Part shown: one piece after another, positions 17,932 through 26,762 of the stretch
Position numbering within the stretch: the first letter of the stretch is position 1
Layout: each line of letters begins with the position of its first letter
Assembly: GCA_027622555.1 (NCBI GenBank)
Contig: JAQBYJ010000011.1
Location: forward strand, 1 to 64,000
Direction: 5' to 3'
DNA from: Verrucomicrobiota bacterium
Lineage (GTDB): Bacteria; Verrucomicrobiota; Verrucomicrobiia; Opitutales; UBA2995
DNA length: 64,000 nt
The notes under the pieces: model-generated
The model's database searches: none
What the model was told of the DNA's origin: nothing
Seen by the model: only the letters and a program-made list of their open reading frames with translations
Made by a program: the position numbers and the translations under genes

Positions 17932-20900
17932 TTACCGCCTCAAATTCAATGGCTGAGGTGCCTGAATATAGGCAAACAGGTCAACGATGGATTGATCATC
18001 CATTCCCATGAGCAGGCCAGGCGGCATGAGTGATACACCGGCATCTTCCATGCTCTCTATTCGCGCTTCTTCCAGAACGATGGGTTGACCTCCGATTGGG
18101 CGAATAACCACTACATGTTCATCCCTATCGACGATAAACCCTGCAAGAGTTTGACCGTCATCGGTACGAATAATATTAGTTTCAAATCCTTCACGTATCT
18201 CTGCGTTCGGATTCGTAATCGCGAGCAGTAAACTATGAAGGTCACTCCGTTGATAGCCCGTCAATTCAGGACCAACCACACCGCCTTCATTGTGCAAGAT
18301 ATGACACGCGCCACAACGAGCGAGGAAAAGTTCTCTTCCTTTGTGACGATCAGGATTTTCTCCATTCTTTAATAACTCCCGAAGCTGATTCATTTCTTCC
18401 GAGGTGTCAGAAGAAGTCTCTACGGAGTCAGACCAAATTTCGCTAATTAAAGAGTTCAATGATGAATCATCCAATCGCTTTAATCCATTCACTGCATCAA
18501 TGGAGATTAAATCGGTTGCAATATTTCCATCCTTTACTGCGTTCACCCAGGTGCTCGCCCACTCGACCCGACTCATCAACAAAGTCTGAGCAGCGGATTG
18601 AACTTCGCCGCTAAAATTCGGATAACCATTACTTACAAATTGTCCGACAGATGGATCGTTGTATGCCCTGAGTGCAGACAAGGTTACTACGCGAAGAGGA
18701 TCACTTTCACGATTCAACTGATTGAGCAGAGTCGGCAGCAACTCAGGAACCGGCACCTCTCCGATGGCTTCGATTACACGTCGAAGACTCTCCTCGTTGG
18801 CCGAAGCATTAGCCAGAAGCACTGCAGCTTCCCGTGCGACTGTCGGAATGCCCTGACGAATTTGCATCGCTAATGAACCTCCTCCCGCTTTGGCCACGGC
18901 ATCCAAGAGTTCCTCTGGCAACCCAACCATTGACCTGCCACGATAGGCTTTCTCAAATCCTTCCAACAAAGAACTTTTGCTTTTTGCATCCGGGGCCAAA
19001 TTAAGTAACCGCGCACTGATCCGTAAATAGTCCCTCGATCCTTCTGCAGCTAATCGTCGCATAAGAAATTCCAGAATCGGTTTTTGAACCATAGCCTCGT
19101 CAAACAAACGCCTTCCTTCAAACATACTGACGACTTGATTTGGATCGTTGGAAACAAACTCTTCCAAAGCCCACCACACAAGAAGCGGCATGTATGGATC
19201 CTCGGCATCCTCGTTGCGCTTTAGCAACTCGCGGACAATAGACAAACTGCCATGTAGTTTTTGTAGCCGTTTGGCGGTGGAGGACAATTGCTGTCGAACC
19301 TCCACATGCGGATCGCTGGCAGCCATATCCCTCATGGTACTCAATTCCCAATTCTCGGCAGTCCAGGCATCACCAATCAAGCGAACGGCCCATTTCCGCA
19401 CATAGGGATCATCGTGCGATAAAGCAGTTTTTCGAACCGCGTTATCATATTGGCCTAGCAAATTTATGGCCCACAAAGCTTCCAGCGCTGTCTGACCGGT
19501 TTCTTCCCGTAACCAGGTTTTCAATACTGGAAGGATGGATGTATCCTGGCGTTCATTGATCAATCTTCTGGCAGTATCGCGGTACCATTTTCGCGCATCT
19601 TTTAGAAGGTCAGCCAGCTCCCTCGTCGAAAGAGCAGCCAGATTGATTCTCATCGGTTCGTAACCTTCTTTGGCACGAATCCGGTAAACCCGGCCGTCAG
19701 CCGCACTCATACGCCCAACGAAGTTTTCCATATGATTTATCTGCTGGTCGTACCAATCCGACACAAATACAGAACCATCCGGTCCCGTTTCGGCATACAC
19801 CGGACGAAACCACCGGTCCTCGGAGTCCACCATCACATCGATTAATTCTGAGTGAAAGGTCGGGCCAATCGCAACCGGCCGGGATGCCAGAACACGCCCG
19901 ATCAACGGATTTGCCGTAATAATAGTATCATCATAACGACCTGGTAGTGCTCCTTCGGAGTAAGTCATCAGATTGGTCGTCACACGCTGTGATCCTTTTT
20001 CTTCCACTCCGAAAAAATAGCCGTACGCATGCGGATTGGATAACTCGCCGTGCTTGGCAAAGTTCTTTTTATTATAGGAACCTTGCATGTAGTGGTAACC
20101 GAGTTTTCCACCTTCATTAGCACCGGCAAACAAACGGCCCTTGGAATCAAACTGGCAGCTCCAGATATTTCCTCCTCCTTCGGCGACTATCTCATAAACT
20201 CGATTCCCGGGATGATAACGCCACATTAATTGCCCAACACTTTTGATCGGAGGAGCGTCACTACCTTCCAGAGTAATTGAAGCCGTCACCGTCGATCCCT
20301 GTGCACCATAAAGCCAACCATCCGGTCCCCAGTTTAAACTGTTTGCGTAGGAGTGAGAATCCTCGAGTCCAAACCCCGTGATATGGACATCCGGTGGGCC
20401 ATCCACCACATCGTCCTGATTAGCGTCTTTGTAGAATAATAGATATGGCGGCTGAAGAACCCAAACACCATCCCCAGCCCATGCCAATCCGGTAGCCATG
20501 TTTAATCCATCGAGAAAGATAGACACCTTATCGTAACTGCCATTCCCATTCGTATCCTCATGAATCGTTATTCTATCAGCACCAGGAACAAAATCCGGAT
20601 GCCCGGGAGGAGCCGGAAAGGTGCTGTATACATTTCGCCAAAACTGATCGGTCGAAATAGCTTTCAATCCTGCCGGATGCGGGTACTGGCGGTATTGAAT
20701 CATCCACATCCGCCCACGTTCATCGAAGCGCAAAAAAGAAGGTTGCTTGATGTCCGGTTCCGACGCGATGAGGTCAATCGCCAGACCTTCGGCCGGAGTT
20801 AGAAAGTCATGTGATTTTTCCGGAGGGAGCCCAGAATCACCCGCTTCCTTCGCGCGCGTTTCATGACCAGGTTGAGTTTGTGCGATAAGAGCCTTGCTCG

Positions 20901-20955
20901 CAAAAATTACTGCAATAAATAAACAGCATCCAAAGATCCTCATGGAATTATTCAT
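17932..20955 (-). CDS. PVC-type membrane-bound dehydrogenase with HEAT-like repeats and C-terminal cytochrome c
   Basis: This 1007-residue exported protein (signal peptide about 1-25) has three parts. The N-terminal beta-propeller resembles quinoprotein glucose dehydrogenase-like domains (FLRFDERGRMWMIQYRQYPH, GLAWAGDGVWV, WGPDGWLYGAQGS, VFVSDWYDQQINH). A helical repeat region of HEAT-like units covers about residues 430-800. The C-terminal cytochrome c-like domain has CGACH at about 881-885 and a probable axial Met in SLMPPGLL. This architecture is a PVC speciality and presumably oxidises a periplasmic substrate, perhaps a sugar, passing electrons to the heme. The substrate is unknown. A REP-like half copy lies just upstream. 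Confidence 0.9.
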   Translation of the reverse strand: MNNSMRIFGCCLFIAVIFASKALIAQTQPGHETRAKEAGDSGLPPEKSHDFLTPAEGLAIDLIASEPDIKQPSFLRFDERGRMWMIQYRQYPHPAGLKAISTDQFWRNVYSTFPAPPGHPDFVPGADRITIHEDTNGNGSYDKVSIFLDGLNMATGLAWAGDGVWVLQPPYLLFYKDANQDDVVDGPPDVHITGFGLEDSHSYANSLNWGPDGWLYGAQGSTVTASITLEGSDAPPIKSVGQLMWRYHPGNRVYEIVAEGGGNIWSCQFDSKGRLFAGANEGGKLGYHYMQGSYNKKNFAKHGELSNPHAYGYFFGVEEKGSQRVTTNLMTYSEGALPGRYDDTIITANPLIGRVLASRPVAIGPTFHSELIDVMVDSEDRWFRPVYAETGPDGSVFVSDWYDQQINHMENFVGRMSAADGRVYRIRAKEGYEPMRINLAALSTRELADLLKDARKWYRDTARRLINERQDTSILPVLKTWLREETGQTALEALWAINLLGQYDNAVRKTALSHDDPYVRKWAVRLIGDAWTAENWELSTMRDMAASDPHVEVRQQLSSTAKRLQKLHGSLSIVRELLKRNEDAEDPYMPLLVWWALEEFVSNDPNQVVSMFEGRRLFDEAMVQKPILEFLMRRLAAEGSRDYLRISARLLNLAPDAKSKSSLLEGFEKAYRGRSMVGLPEELLDAVAKAGGGSLAMQIRQGIPTVAREAAVLLANASANEESLRRVIEAIGEVPVPELLPTLLNQLNRESDPLRVVTLSALRAYNDPSVGQFVSNGYPNFSGEVQSAAQTLLMSRVEWASTWVNAVKDGNIATDLISIDAVNGLKRLDDSSLNSLISEIWSDSVETSSDTSEEMNQLRELLKNGENPDRHKGRELFLARCGACHILHNEGGVVGPELTGYQRSDLHSLLLAITNPNAEIREGFETNIIRTDDGQTLAGFIVDRDEHVVVIRPIGGQPIVLEEARIESMEDAGVSLMPPGLLMGMDDQSIVDLFAYIQAPQPLNLRR

Positions 20956-20980
20956 TGTTCAGGGGATAAACAGGCAGCCA

Positions 20981-21000
20981 TTGTGGGAGCAGCTAAAACA
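20981..21000 (+). repeat. REP-like half element upstream of the PVC dehydrogenase
   Basis: TTGTGGGAGCAGCTAAAACA resembles the REP-like arm TGTAGGAGCTGCTTTAGCTG with a changed head. It is a single degenerate half copy about 30 bases upstream of the start codon at 20955. Confidence 0.35.
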
Positions 21001-21093
21001 ATGTTTGCACGAAAAACAATGGATAAACCTTATATCGGTGAAAGATTATTAGCACCCCATCGATAGAGCGATCATAGGTATACTCTAAACAAG

Positions 21094-22062
21094 TTATCTT
21101 CTTTCAGCTGCCGACTCTACCTCTGAGCTTAAGTATTTCCCATTGTCTTCCCCGGACCGGTTAAATTTAAAATTCAACCGCAACTTCACATTAATACCAA
21201 CTTTGGTTCCATCGGGACCAAATGAAACAGGAATAGCTGCACCGACAATCCATTGACTCTCTGAATTGAAGGTAAATTTCCTTGGAACATGCCAAAGAAT
21301 TCCTGGGCGAACCGAATAAAGATCTTCGTCACTTGAGCCCCATACCCGAGTTGTTGCATAAGCCGACTCGAAGGTATAATGAAAAGTACCTTGATCGATT
21401 ACTACACCACCTGAAAGTCGCTGCCAGCTATCTCGCAGTTGATTCTTTTCAATCCGTCCAATGATATCTGTTTGAGAAATAATATCCGTGGTCAGTCCCC
21501 AAAATAAACGGAGCTCCGGGCGAGACTCCAAAGGCTTGGCGAACGATAAGGTACCTTCGCGGTGAATCAGCCCATCGGTAACCCCTGAAGCCGGATTTCC
21601 TATGGGCGCAGAGTAAGAGAGATCGATGGCTGAATCCCACCCGCGAAACAAGGAATTGGTGAGGTTGTATTTGGTTTCAATTTCGTAATCAGCCAATCCC
21701 AACTCATCAAACGGCGCCACATCCTTCAGACCATGTCCAAAGTATAAGCGAGTCATGGCCGAAATATCCCAATTTCTTGTAATCCCATAGGAGAATCCCA
21801 AATCATTTCGAATATGATGTCGTTTTTCAAAATCTCCCACATGCGGATGAAGGATAAGTTTGAAACTGTTTTTTTCTTCAGTTCCAGGGAGAATGCTATC
21901 GAATACACCCCGAACCCTCAACGAATCGTCTGAAATCTTACTTCCCTGGCGCTCATTAGTTGCAACCGCGAATTGAACTAGCAGGGTTGAAAACAAAACA
22001 CCTGTTAAAGTTCCAAAGGAAAGGAATTTTAGGGACAGGCGTCTTGTAAAGTAATGAATCAA
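21094..22062 (-). CDS. Putative outer-membrane beta-barrel protein
   Basis: This 322-residue protein has an N-terminal signal (hydrophobic segment about residues 10-34, ending QFAVATNE) and a body made of alternating polar/aromatic strands such as NDLGFSYGITRNWDISAMTR, EIETKYNLTNSLF, AIDLSYSAPIG and LRLFWGLTTDI. It resembles proteins of the phenol-degradation MetA-like/transporter outer-membrane group found beside many catabolic genes. I cannot assign a substrate. It is transcribed toward the PVC dehydrogenase gene with a 138-base gap. Confidence 0.6.
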   Translation of the reverse strand: MIHYFTRRLSLKFLSFGTLTGVLFSTLLVQFAVATNERQGSKISDDSLRVRGVFDSILPGTEEKNSFKLILHPHVGDFEKRHHIRNDLGFSYGITRNWDISAMTRLYFGHGLKDVAPFDELGLADYEIETKYNLTNSLFRGWDSAIDLSYSAPIGNPASGVTDGLIHREGTLSFAKPLESRPELRLFWGLTTDIISQTDIIGRIEKNQLRDSWQRLSGGVVIDQGTFHYTFESAYATTRVWGSSDEDLYSVRPGILWHVPRKFTFNSESQWIVGAAIPVSFGPDGTKVGINVKLRLNFKFNRSGEDNGKYLSSEVESAAERR

Positions 22063-22289
22063 GGCAGTTCTGGATTTAATCCAAAGCTACTTTGATAGCA
22101 TTAATGTTTCCTTAATTCATAAAGTTTATGTAAAATAGTGCTACTACCTGTAAGCTAATCTCTGATTTAATATCCTCAATTTAAGAAAAGCTGCAGGAGT
22201 TCAGCGCCCTCAACAAAACCAATAAAGAACTAGACGATCCTCATCGTCCTTCCTAGGGTTGTTTTTTTCACATCAATCCATCTAAACAA

Positions 22290-23249
22290 ATGTTTCTCCT
22301 TACCAAGCCTTCGAAACTATTACTCGGCGTTTTCTGTATCCTGCTTCCTTTCGTATCCGCATGCTCAAAAGCAGAAGAAACGAAGAAGGTTCTTTTTGTG
22401 GCCGGCAAAATGAGTCACGGGTATAATTCCCATGAGCATAATGCTGGATCGCTACTCCTGGCCAAGGCATTGAATGAAAGTGATCTCGGAATAGAAGCCT
22501 CGGTATATTACAACAAAGACAATCCGGGTTGGACGATGGATGAAACGCTGCTCGAGGGAATCGACGCCGTGGTGATCTATTGCGATGGTGGCGTAAAACA
22601 TCTGGCAAACGACCATGTCGGAGCAATTGGAGCACTCAATAACACGGGTGTTGGCGTAGGTTGTCTCCATTACGGGGTTGAAACCATAGACGGTGAACCA
22701 GGTGATGGATTTCTCCGCTGGATGGGTGGGTACTTTCAACTTGGCAAATCGGTCAACCCACACTGGGTAGCTCACTTTGAGAATTTCCCCGATCATCCCG
22801 TAGCCAACGGTGTTAAGCCTTTCCACATTCAGGATGAGTGGTATTTCAACATGCGATTCCGCGATAATATGGAAGGCGTTACTCCCATTCTTACCGCCAT
22901 TCCGCCACTCGACGTAATTCCTGAAAAGGACCACCACCACAATTCTACCGCTGATGCTCGAGCTGCGGTTAAACGGCGCGATCCTCAACACATGATGTGG
23001 GTTTCTGAGAATGCCAATGGCAGCCGCGGCTTTGGTTTTACGGGCGGCCATTTCCACGACAACTGGCAGGACGATGATTTCAGGAAGGTGGTCCTCAACG
23101 CAGTTGCCTGGATAACTCATAAAAAAGTACCAGCGGGTGGAGTATCCTCCGCCACACCTACGACTGAGCAATTGAAACAAAACCAGGACTACGACGAAGA
23201 CCTGAGCAAGATTCGTAAGGACAGATACGCTGAACACATCCGGAAATAA
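22290..23249 (+). CDS. ThuA-domain lipoprotein
   Basis: This 319-residue protein begins with a lipoprotein signal whose lipobox ends FVSAC (Cys25), so it should be membrane-anchored. The rest is a ThuA domain (class-I glutamine-amidotransferase-like fold): VLFVAGKMSHGYNSHEHNAG, GIDAVVIYCDGG, GVGVGCLHYGVET, PVANGVKPFHIQDEWYFNMR, and GFTGGHFHDNW. ThuA proteins are tied to trehalose and 3-keto-disaccharide use. The downstream GMC oxidoreductase pair supports a role in oxidised sugar metabolism. The precise reaction is uncertain. Confidence 0.85.
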   Translation: MFLLTKPSKLLLGVFCILLPFVSACSKAEETKKVLFVAGKMSHGYNSHEHNAGSLLLAKALNESDLGIEASVYYNKDNPGWTMDETLLEGIDAVVIYCDGGVKHLANDHVGAIGALNNTGVGVGCLHYGVETIDGEPGDGFLRWMGGYFQLGKSVNPHWVAHFENFPDHPVANGVKPFHIQDEWYFNMRFRDNMEGVTPILTAIPPLDVIPEKDHHHNSTADARAAVKRRDPQHMMWVSENANGSRGFGFTGGHFHDNWQDDDFRKVVLNAVAWITHKKVPAGGVSSATPTTEQLKQNQDYDEDLSKIRKDRYAEHIRK

Positions 23250-23257
23250 TAGTTGGT

Positions 23258-23305
23258 GGTTCAGCGGTTCAACGGTTCAGCAGGTCAGCGGTTCAGCGGT
23301 TTGAA
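23258..23305 (+). repeat. Tandem 8-bp array GGTTCAGC (six units) before the four-helix-bundle gene
   Basis: Six consecutive 8-base units read GGTTCAGC, GGTTCAAC, GGTTCAGC, AGGTCAGC, GGTTCAGC and GGTTTGAA. The array lies between the ThuA gene and the four-helix-bundle gene, 5 bases before the latter's start. The complementary array lies directly after that gene. Confidence 0.85.
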
Positions 23306-23310
23306 TACCT

Positions 23311-23727
23311 ATGAGTATTAAACGATTCGAAGACATTGAAGGCTGGCAATTGGCACGTCAACTTACTCAACAAGTTTACAAACAAACGAACAAGGAACCG
23401 TTCTCAAAGGATTTTGGATTGAAGGACCAGATCCAGCGAGCATCCGGTTCGATCATGCACAATATTGCAGAAGGATTTGATTCCGAATCTAATCCTGAAT
23501 TCATTCGGTTTTTGAGATATTCAAAGTGCTCATGCAGTGAGGTTCAAAGCCAGTTGTATGTTGCTCTGGACAAAAAATACATTGCTCAACATGAATTTGA
23601 TTCGCTTTATGAACAAGCTCGACGCACACGGGCAGCCATCAGAGGCTTTATCAACTACCTCACAAAACATGGGCAAAGCCAATCAAACAAAACCATTCAG
23701 AAAGAAGCCCAAGAATACAGCCCTTGA
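23311..23727 (+). CDS. Four-helix-bundle protein (23S rRNA intervening-sequence / S23 family)
   Basis: This 138-residue cytoplasmic protein matches the family first found in 23S rRNA intervening sequences and related to Avd of diversity-generating retroelements. Signature segments are EDIEGWQLARQLTQQVYK, FGLKDQIQRASGSIMHNIAE, GFDSESNPEFIRFLRYSKCS, EVQSQLYVALDKKYI and an RRTRAAIRGFINYL C-terminal helix. The fold is a basic, pentamer-forming helical bundle; its function is unknown. It is tightly bracketed by complementary 7-8 bp repeat arrays at 23258-23305 and 23722-23769, suggesting that gene plus repeats is a transposable or once-mobile unit inserted between thuA and the GMC gene. Confidence 0.88.
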   Translation: MSIKRFEDIEGWQLARQLTQQVYKQTNKEPFSKDFGLKDQIQRASGSIMHNIAEGFDSESNPEFIRFLRYSKCSCSEVQSQLYVALDKKYIAQHEFDSLYEQARRTRAAIRGFINYLTKHGQSQSNKTIQKEAQEYSP

Positions 23728-23769
23728 CCCCATGAACCCGGAACCGATGAACCGTGAACCCTTGAACCC
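23722..23769 (+). repeat. Tandem TGAACC array after the four-helix-bundle gene
   Basis: Starting at the stop codon, units of 7-8 bases read CCTTGACC, CATGAACC, CGGAACC, GATGAACC, GTGAACC and CTTGAACC. Each ends in GAACC, the complement of the GGTTC in the upstream array, so the two arrays could pair across the gene or serve as inverted ends. Confidence 0.8.
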
Positions 23770-23789
23770 AATTTAACCTATTTAGACTC

Positions 23790-25592
23790 ATGCCGCATAT
23801 AAACGCAGGTAAAACGAAACCCGAATACGATGTCATCATTGTTGGCTCCGGCGCAGCTGGAGGCCAGACTGCTTACACTTTAGCCATGGAGGGCGTTAAA
23901 GTTCTCATGCTCGAAGCAGGACGTAACTACGACCCGGTGACTGAGACACCCATGTTTAATACGCCTGAGATGGCACCGTTACGTGGCCAAAGTACCCCGG
24001 GAAAACCATTTGGTTATTATGACGCCACAGTTGATGGAGGTTGGAAGGTTCCTGGTGAACCCTACACCAATGCCACGACTAAACCAGAAGAGGAATTCAT
24101 GTGGTGGCGGGCCCGCATGCTGGGAGGTCGAACAAACCATTGGGGACGTATCTCGTTGCGCAATGGGCCCTATGATTTCAAGCCCTACTCACGGGACGGA
24201 TTGGGATTTGATTGGCCCCTATCCTATGAAGATGTTGCTCCGTACTATGACCGGGTCGAATCGCTTATTGGGGTATACGGTTCAAACGAAGGGATGGAGA
24301 ACACACCGAATTCTCCGGACGGCGTACTACTGCCGCCACCTAAAGCCAGAGCAGCAGAATTATATGCCCGCAAACACGCAAAAAAGATTGGAGTTCCAAT
24401 TGTGCCCATTCACCGCGCTGTTTTAAGCACCACGCTGAATTCGAAAAAAATCCCTAAGAGCCTTCACCCGAACAATCCAAGAGCCCAGCAAATCCTGGCT
24501 CAGGAAATGGACCAACGTCTCGCCTGCTTCTGGGCTACCAGTTGTGGTCGTGGGTGCTCAACAAAAGCCAATTACCAATCGACCACGGTTCATTTGCCCC
24601 CTGCCCTGGCAACGGGAAACTTGGACATTATTACCAATGCCATGGTACGGGTCGTTGAAACCGATAGTTCAGGTAAAGCGACTGGTGTAAATTTTATCGA
24701 AAGAAACACCAAGAAAGATTTTAGCGTCAAAGGCCGTATAGTTGTTCTGGCGGCCAGCTCACTTGAGTCCGTACGTATCATGCTCAATTCTCAGAGTTTC
24801 CATCATCCCGATGGTGTGGGCAATTCAAGTGGTTTAGTTGGGAAGTACATTATGGATACGGTTGGGGCACGGGTATCAGGTCACGTTCCGGCACTTGAAG
24901 GCTTGCCTCCACACAATGAGGACGGCGCAGGTGGAGCACACGTCTATGCGCCTTGGTGGCTCTATCAGGAACAAGCAGCTGGGAAACTGGACTTCCCAAG
25001 AGGTTATCATATCGAAACAGGTGGCACCCGAGGAGAACCAAGTGTCGGATCTTTTAACGGACTGGAGCATTTGACTAAAGGCGCTTACGGGAAACGTCTC
25101 AAAGACGAGGCCCGCAGGTACTATGGTTCATTCGTGGGATACTCCGGTCGGGGTGAAATGATTCCAAACGAAAATTCATATGCTGAAATTGACCGGGAGG
25201 TAAAAGACAAATGGGGTATTCCAGTTCTCAAGTTTCACTGGCAATGGGCCGATCACGAAATCCGGCAAGCAGCCCACATGCATAAAATTTTTGCCGAAAT
25301 TATTATTGAACAAGGAGGAACTGTCACCAGCACCCTCGATCCAACAGGAAAAAAGGGCATATACCGAGGTGGAGAAATTATCCACGAAGTTGGCGGAACC
25401 ATCATGGGTGAAGATAAAAAGACCTCAGTGACCAACCAATATATGCAAACATGGGATGTGAAGAATCTGTTCATTACGGATGGTGGACCCTTCTGCTCCA
25501 ATGCTGATAAAAATCCGACCCTCACAATCATGGCGCTGGCCTGGAGATCAGCCGATTACATGATGAACGAAATGAAGAAAGGAAACATTTAA
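23790..25592 (+). CDS. GMC-family FAD-dependent sugar/alcohol oxidoreductase
   Basis: This 600-residue protein is a GMC oxidoreductase large subunit. The FAD-binding GSGAAGG motif is at residues 19-25. RMLGGRTNHWG follows, as in gluconate/fructose dehydrogenase-like enzymes. The C-terminal HEVGGTIMG and NADKNPTLTIMALAWRSADY carry the conserved active-site region. It has no signal peptide of its own; such subunits are often exported with a Tat-signal-bearing partner. That partner is the next gene, whose ATG overlaps this stop (TAATG). Family members oxidise sugars or polyols, here plausibly at carbon 3, as an inference from ThuA and DUF1080 proteins nearby. Confidence 0.93.
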   Translation: MPHINAGKTKPEYDVIIVGSGAAGGQTAYTLAMEGVKVLMLEAGRNYDPVTETPMFNTPEMAPLRGQSTPGKPFGYYDATVDGGWKVPGEPYTNATTKPEEEFMWWRARMLGGRTNHWGRISLRNGPYDFKPYSRDGLGFDWPLSYEDVAPYYDRVESLIGVYGSNEGMENTPNSPDGVLLPPPKARAAELYARKHAKKIGVPIVPIHRAVLSTTLNSKKIPKSLHPNNPRAQQILAQEMDQRLACFWATSCGRGCSTKANYQSTTVHLPPALATGNLDIITNAMVRVVETDSSGKATGVNFIERNTKKDFSVKGRIVVLAASSLESVRIMLNSQSFHHPDGVGNSSGLVGKYIMDTVGARVSGHVPALEGLPPHNEDGAGGAHVYAPWWLYQEQAAGKLDFPRGYHIETGGTRGEPSVGSFNGLEHLTKGAYGKRLKDEARRYYGSFVGYSGRGEMIPNENSYAEIDREVKDKWGIPVLKFHWQWADHEIRQAAHMHKIFAEIIIEQGGTVTSTLDPTGKKGIYRGGEIIHEVGGTIMGEDKKTSVTNQYMQTWDVKNLFITDGGPFCSNADKNPTLTIMALAWRSADYMMNEMKKGNI

Positions 25593-26242
25593 TGAAAGCC
25601 AACTTTTCCCACAATCGTATGGACAGAAGGTCCGCCTTAAAATGGATGTTGGCCGCATCTGCAACTGTCCACTTCCTGAACACTAAATCCTTTGGCCAGG
25701 AAACAGATCCTTTACTCAAAGGATTTGGCACTGATCCGGATTTGCTAAAAGGCGAAGTTCCTTGGGACCGAACAATGACCGCAGATCAATTACGGACGAC
25801 TTCGACCTTATCTGACATCATCCTCCCGCATACAAGCGAAGAGTCTCCAAGTGCGACCGAAGTTCATGTACCCGATTTTATTGATGAATGGATCAGCGCA
25901 CCCTACGACGAGCAACAAGAGGATGCTAAGATAATAATTGAAGGACTCGCCTGGCTCGACCGTGAATCGCAACGACGCTTTTCCCAGGACTTCTATCAAT
26001 TAAATGAAACTCAGCAAACCAGCATCTGTGATGATATATGTTTTCAAGAAGAAGCCTTACCAGAATATCAAGTTGGGGCTCGTTTCTTTACAAAGTTTCG
26101 CAACCTGACCCTTGGAGGATATTACACAACCAACGTAGGCATGAAAGACGTCGGTTACGTAGGAAATGTTGCATTGGCCGCATTCGACGGCCCACCTCCG
26201 GAAGTGCTAAAGCAGCTCGGAATCGACAAAGCTCCCTGGTAA
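25592..26242 (+). CDS. Gluconate 2-dehydrogenase subunit 3 family protein
   Basis: This 216-residue small subunit has an RR-containing N-terminal signal (DRRSALKWMLAASATVHFLN), probably used to export the folded complex by Tat. The rest is the helical gluconate 2-dehydrogenase subunit 3 domain (TLSDIILPHT, VPDFIDEWIS, GLAWLDRESQRRF, FFTKFRNLTLGGYYTTNVGM). It starts one base inside the stop of the GMC gene, indicating translational coupling, and should form the dehydrogenase with it. Confidence 0.9.
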   Translation: MKANFSHNRMDRRSALKWMLAASATVHFLNTKSFGQETDPLLKGFGTDPDLLKGEVPWDRTMTADQLRTTSTLSDIILPHTSEESPSATEVHVPDFIDEWISAPYDEQQEDAKIIIEGLAWLDRESQRRFSQDFYQLNETQQTSICDDICFQEEALPEYQVGARFFTKFRNLTLGGYYTTNVGMKDVGYVGNVALAAFDGPPPEVLKQLGIDKAPW

Positions 26243-26762
26243 AGATTCTTTTTCCATTCGACATTGAATGGATAATAATTCCCGTTTTGGTCTTTGGAAA
26301 ACGATTCATTGAATCGCAACCGGGTTCATTCCTCGAAGCTTGCTTCGTCGCTGACTTTTGCGATACATCAAGCCCCAAAGCGCGAAGCGATTGTTTGCCG
26401 TGATGCCTCGTTCCCGCTTCGGCAGTCGACGAAGTAGAGAGCTTGCTCCGCTGTGGAAAACAATGGGTGCAGATATTCAATCCAAAAAGGTTCACTGCGT
26501 TACAACAGAAGCTAACAATGCTTCTTGAATCCACAACGGAGTAAAGGAACAGAAAAATACACCTACAAATGAGGGTTAATTTCTGCAGTTAATTTTTCCA
26601 ACTTTCTTGCCCTAAAAAAGTTCAGCTTTCCCTAATCGAAAAATTTATAAATCGAAAATTATTTTAGATCGACTTGGATTAGATTGACTCAAAGCCGCCT
26701 CTGAAATATTCCATAGTTCTCACTTTAGTTATCCAAAAGTGATGTCTTAAACCTCTACGGTC
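26243..26762. other. Gene-free region with small palindromes
   Basis: I see no gene. The segment around 26332-26480 is richer in GC and holds small inverted repeats such as CGAAGC-TT-GCTTCG at 26334-26347, and phrases that also occur at 6090-6150 (GTTCACTGCGTT-like, ATCGCTTCGCG-like). These suggest old intergenic repeats. The part from 26570 to 26700 is AT-rich and may carry the promoter of the next gene. Confidence 0.4.

Noticed and set aside
22452-23237. Minus-strand open frame of 261 residues opposite the ThuA gene
   Set aside because: The plus-strand protein has a lipoprotein signal and ThuA motifs; the minus frame has no signature and mirrors the real codons.
23258-23305. CRISPR array
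   Set aside because: The repeats are 8-base units without spacers and no cas genes are near.
23311-23727. Avd of a complete diversity-generating retroelement
   Set aside because: No reverse transcriptase, template repeat or variable repeat is found nearby; only the four-helix-bundle family is shared.
26088-26534. Minus-strand frame of 148 residues after the gluconate dehydrogenase subunit gene
   Set aside because: It overlaps the end of a real gene and a palindrome-rich intergenic stretch; composition is not protein-like.
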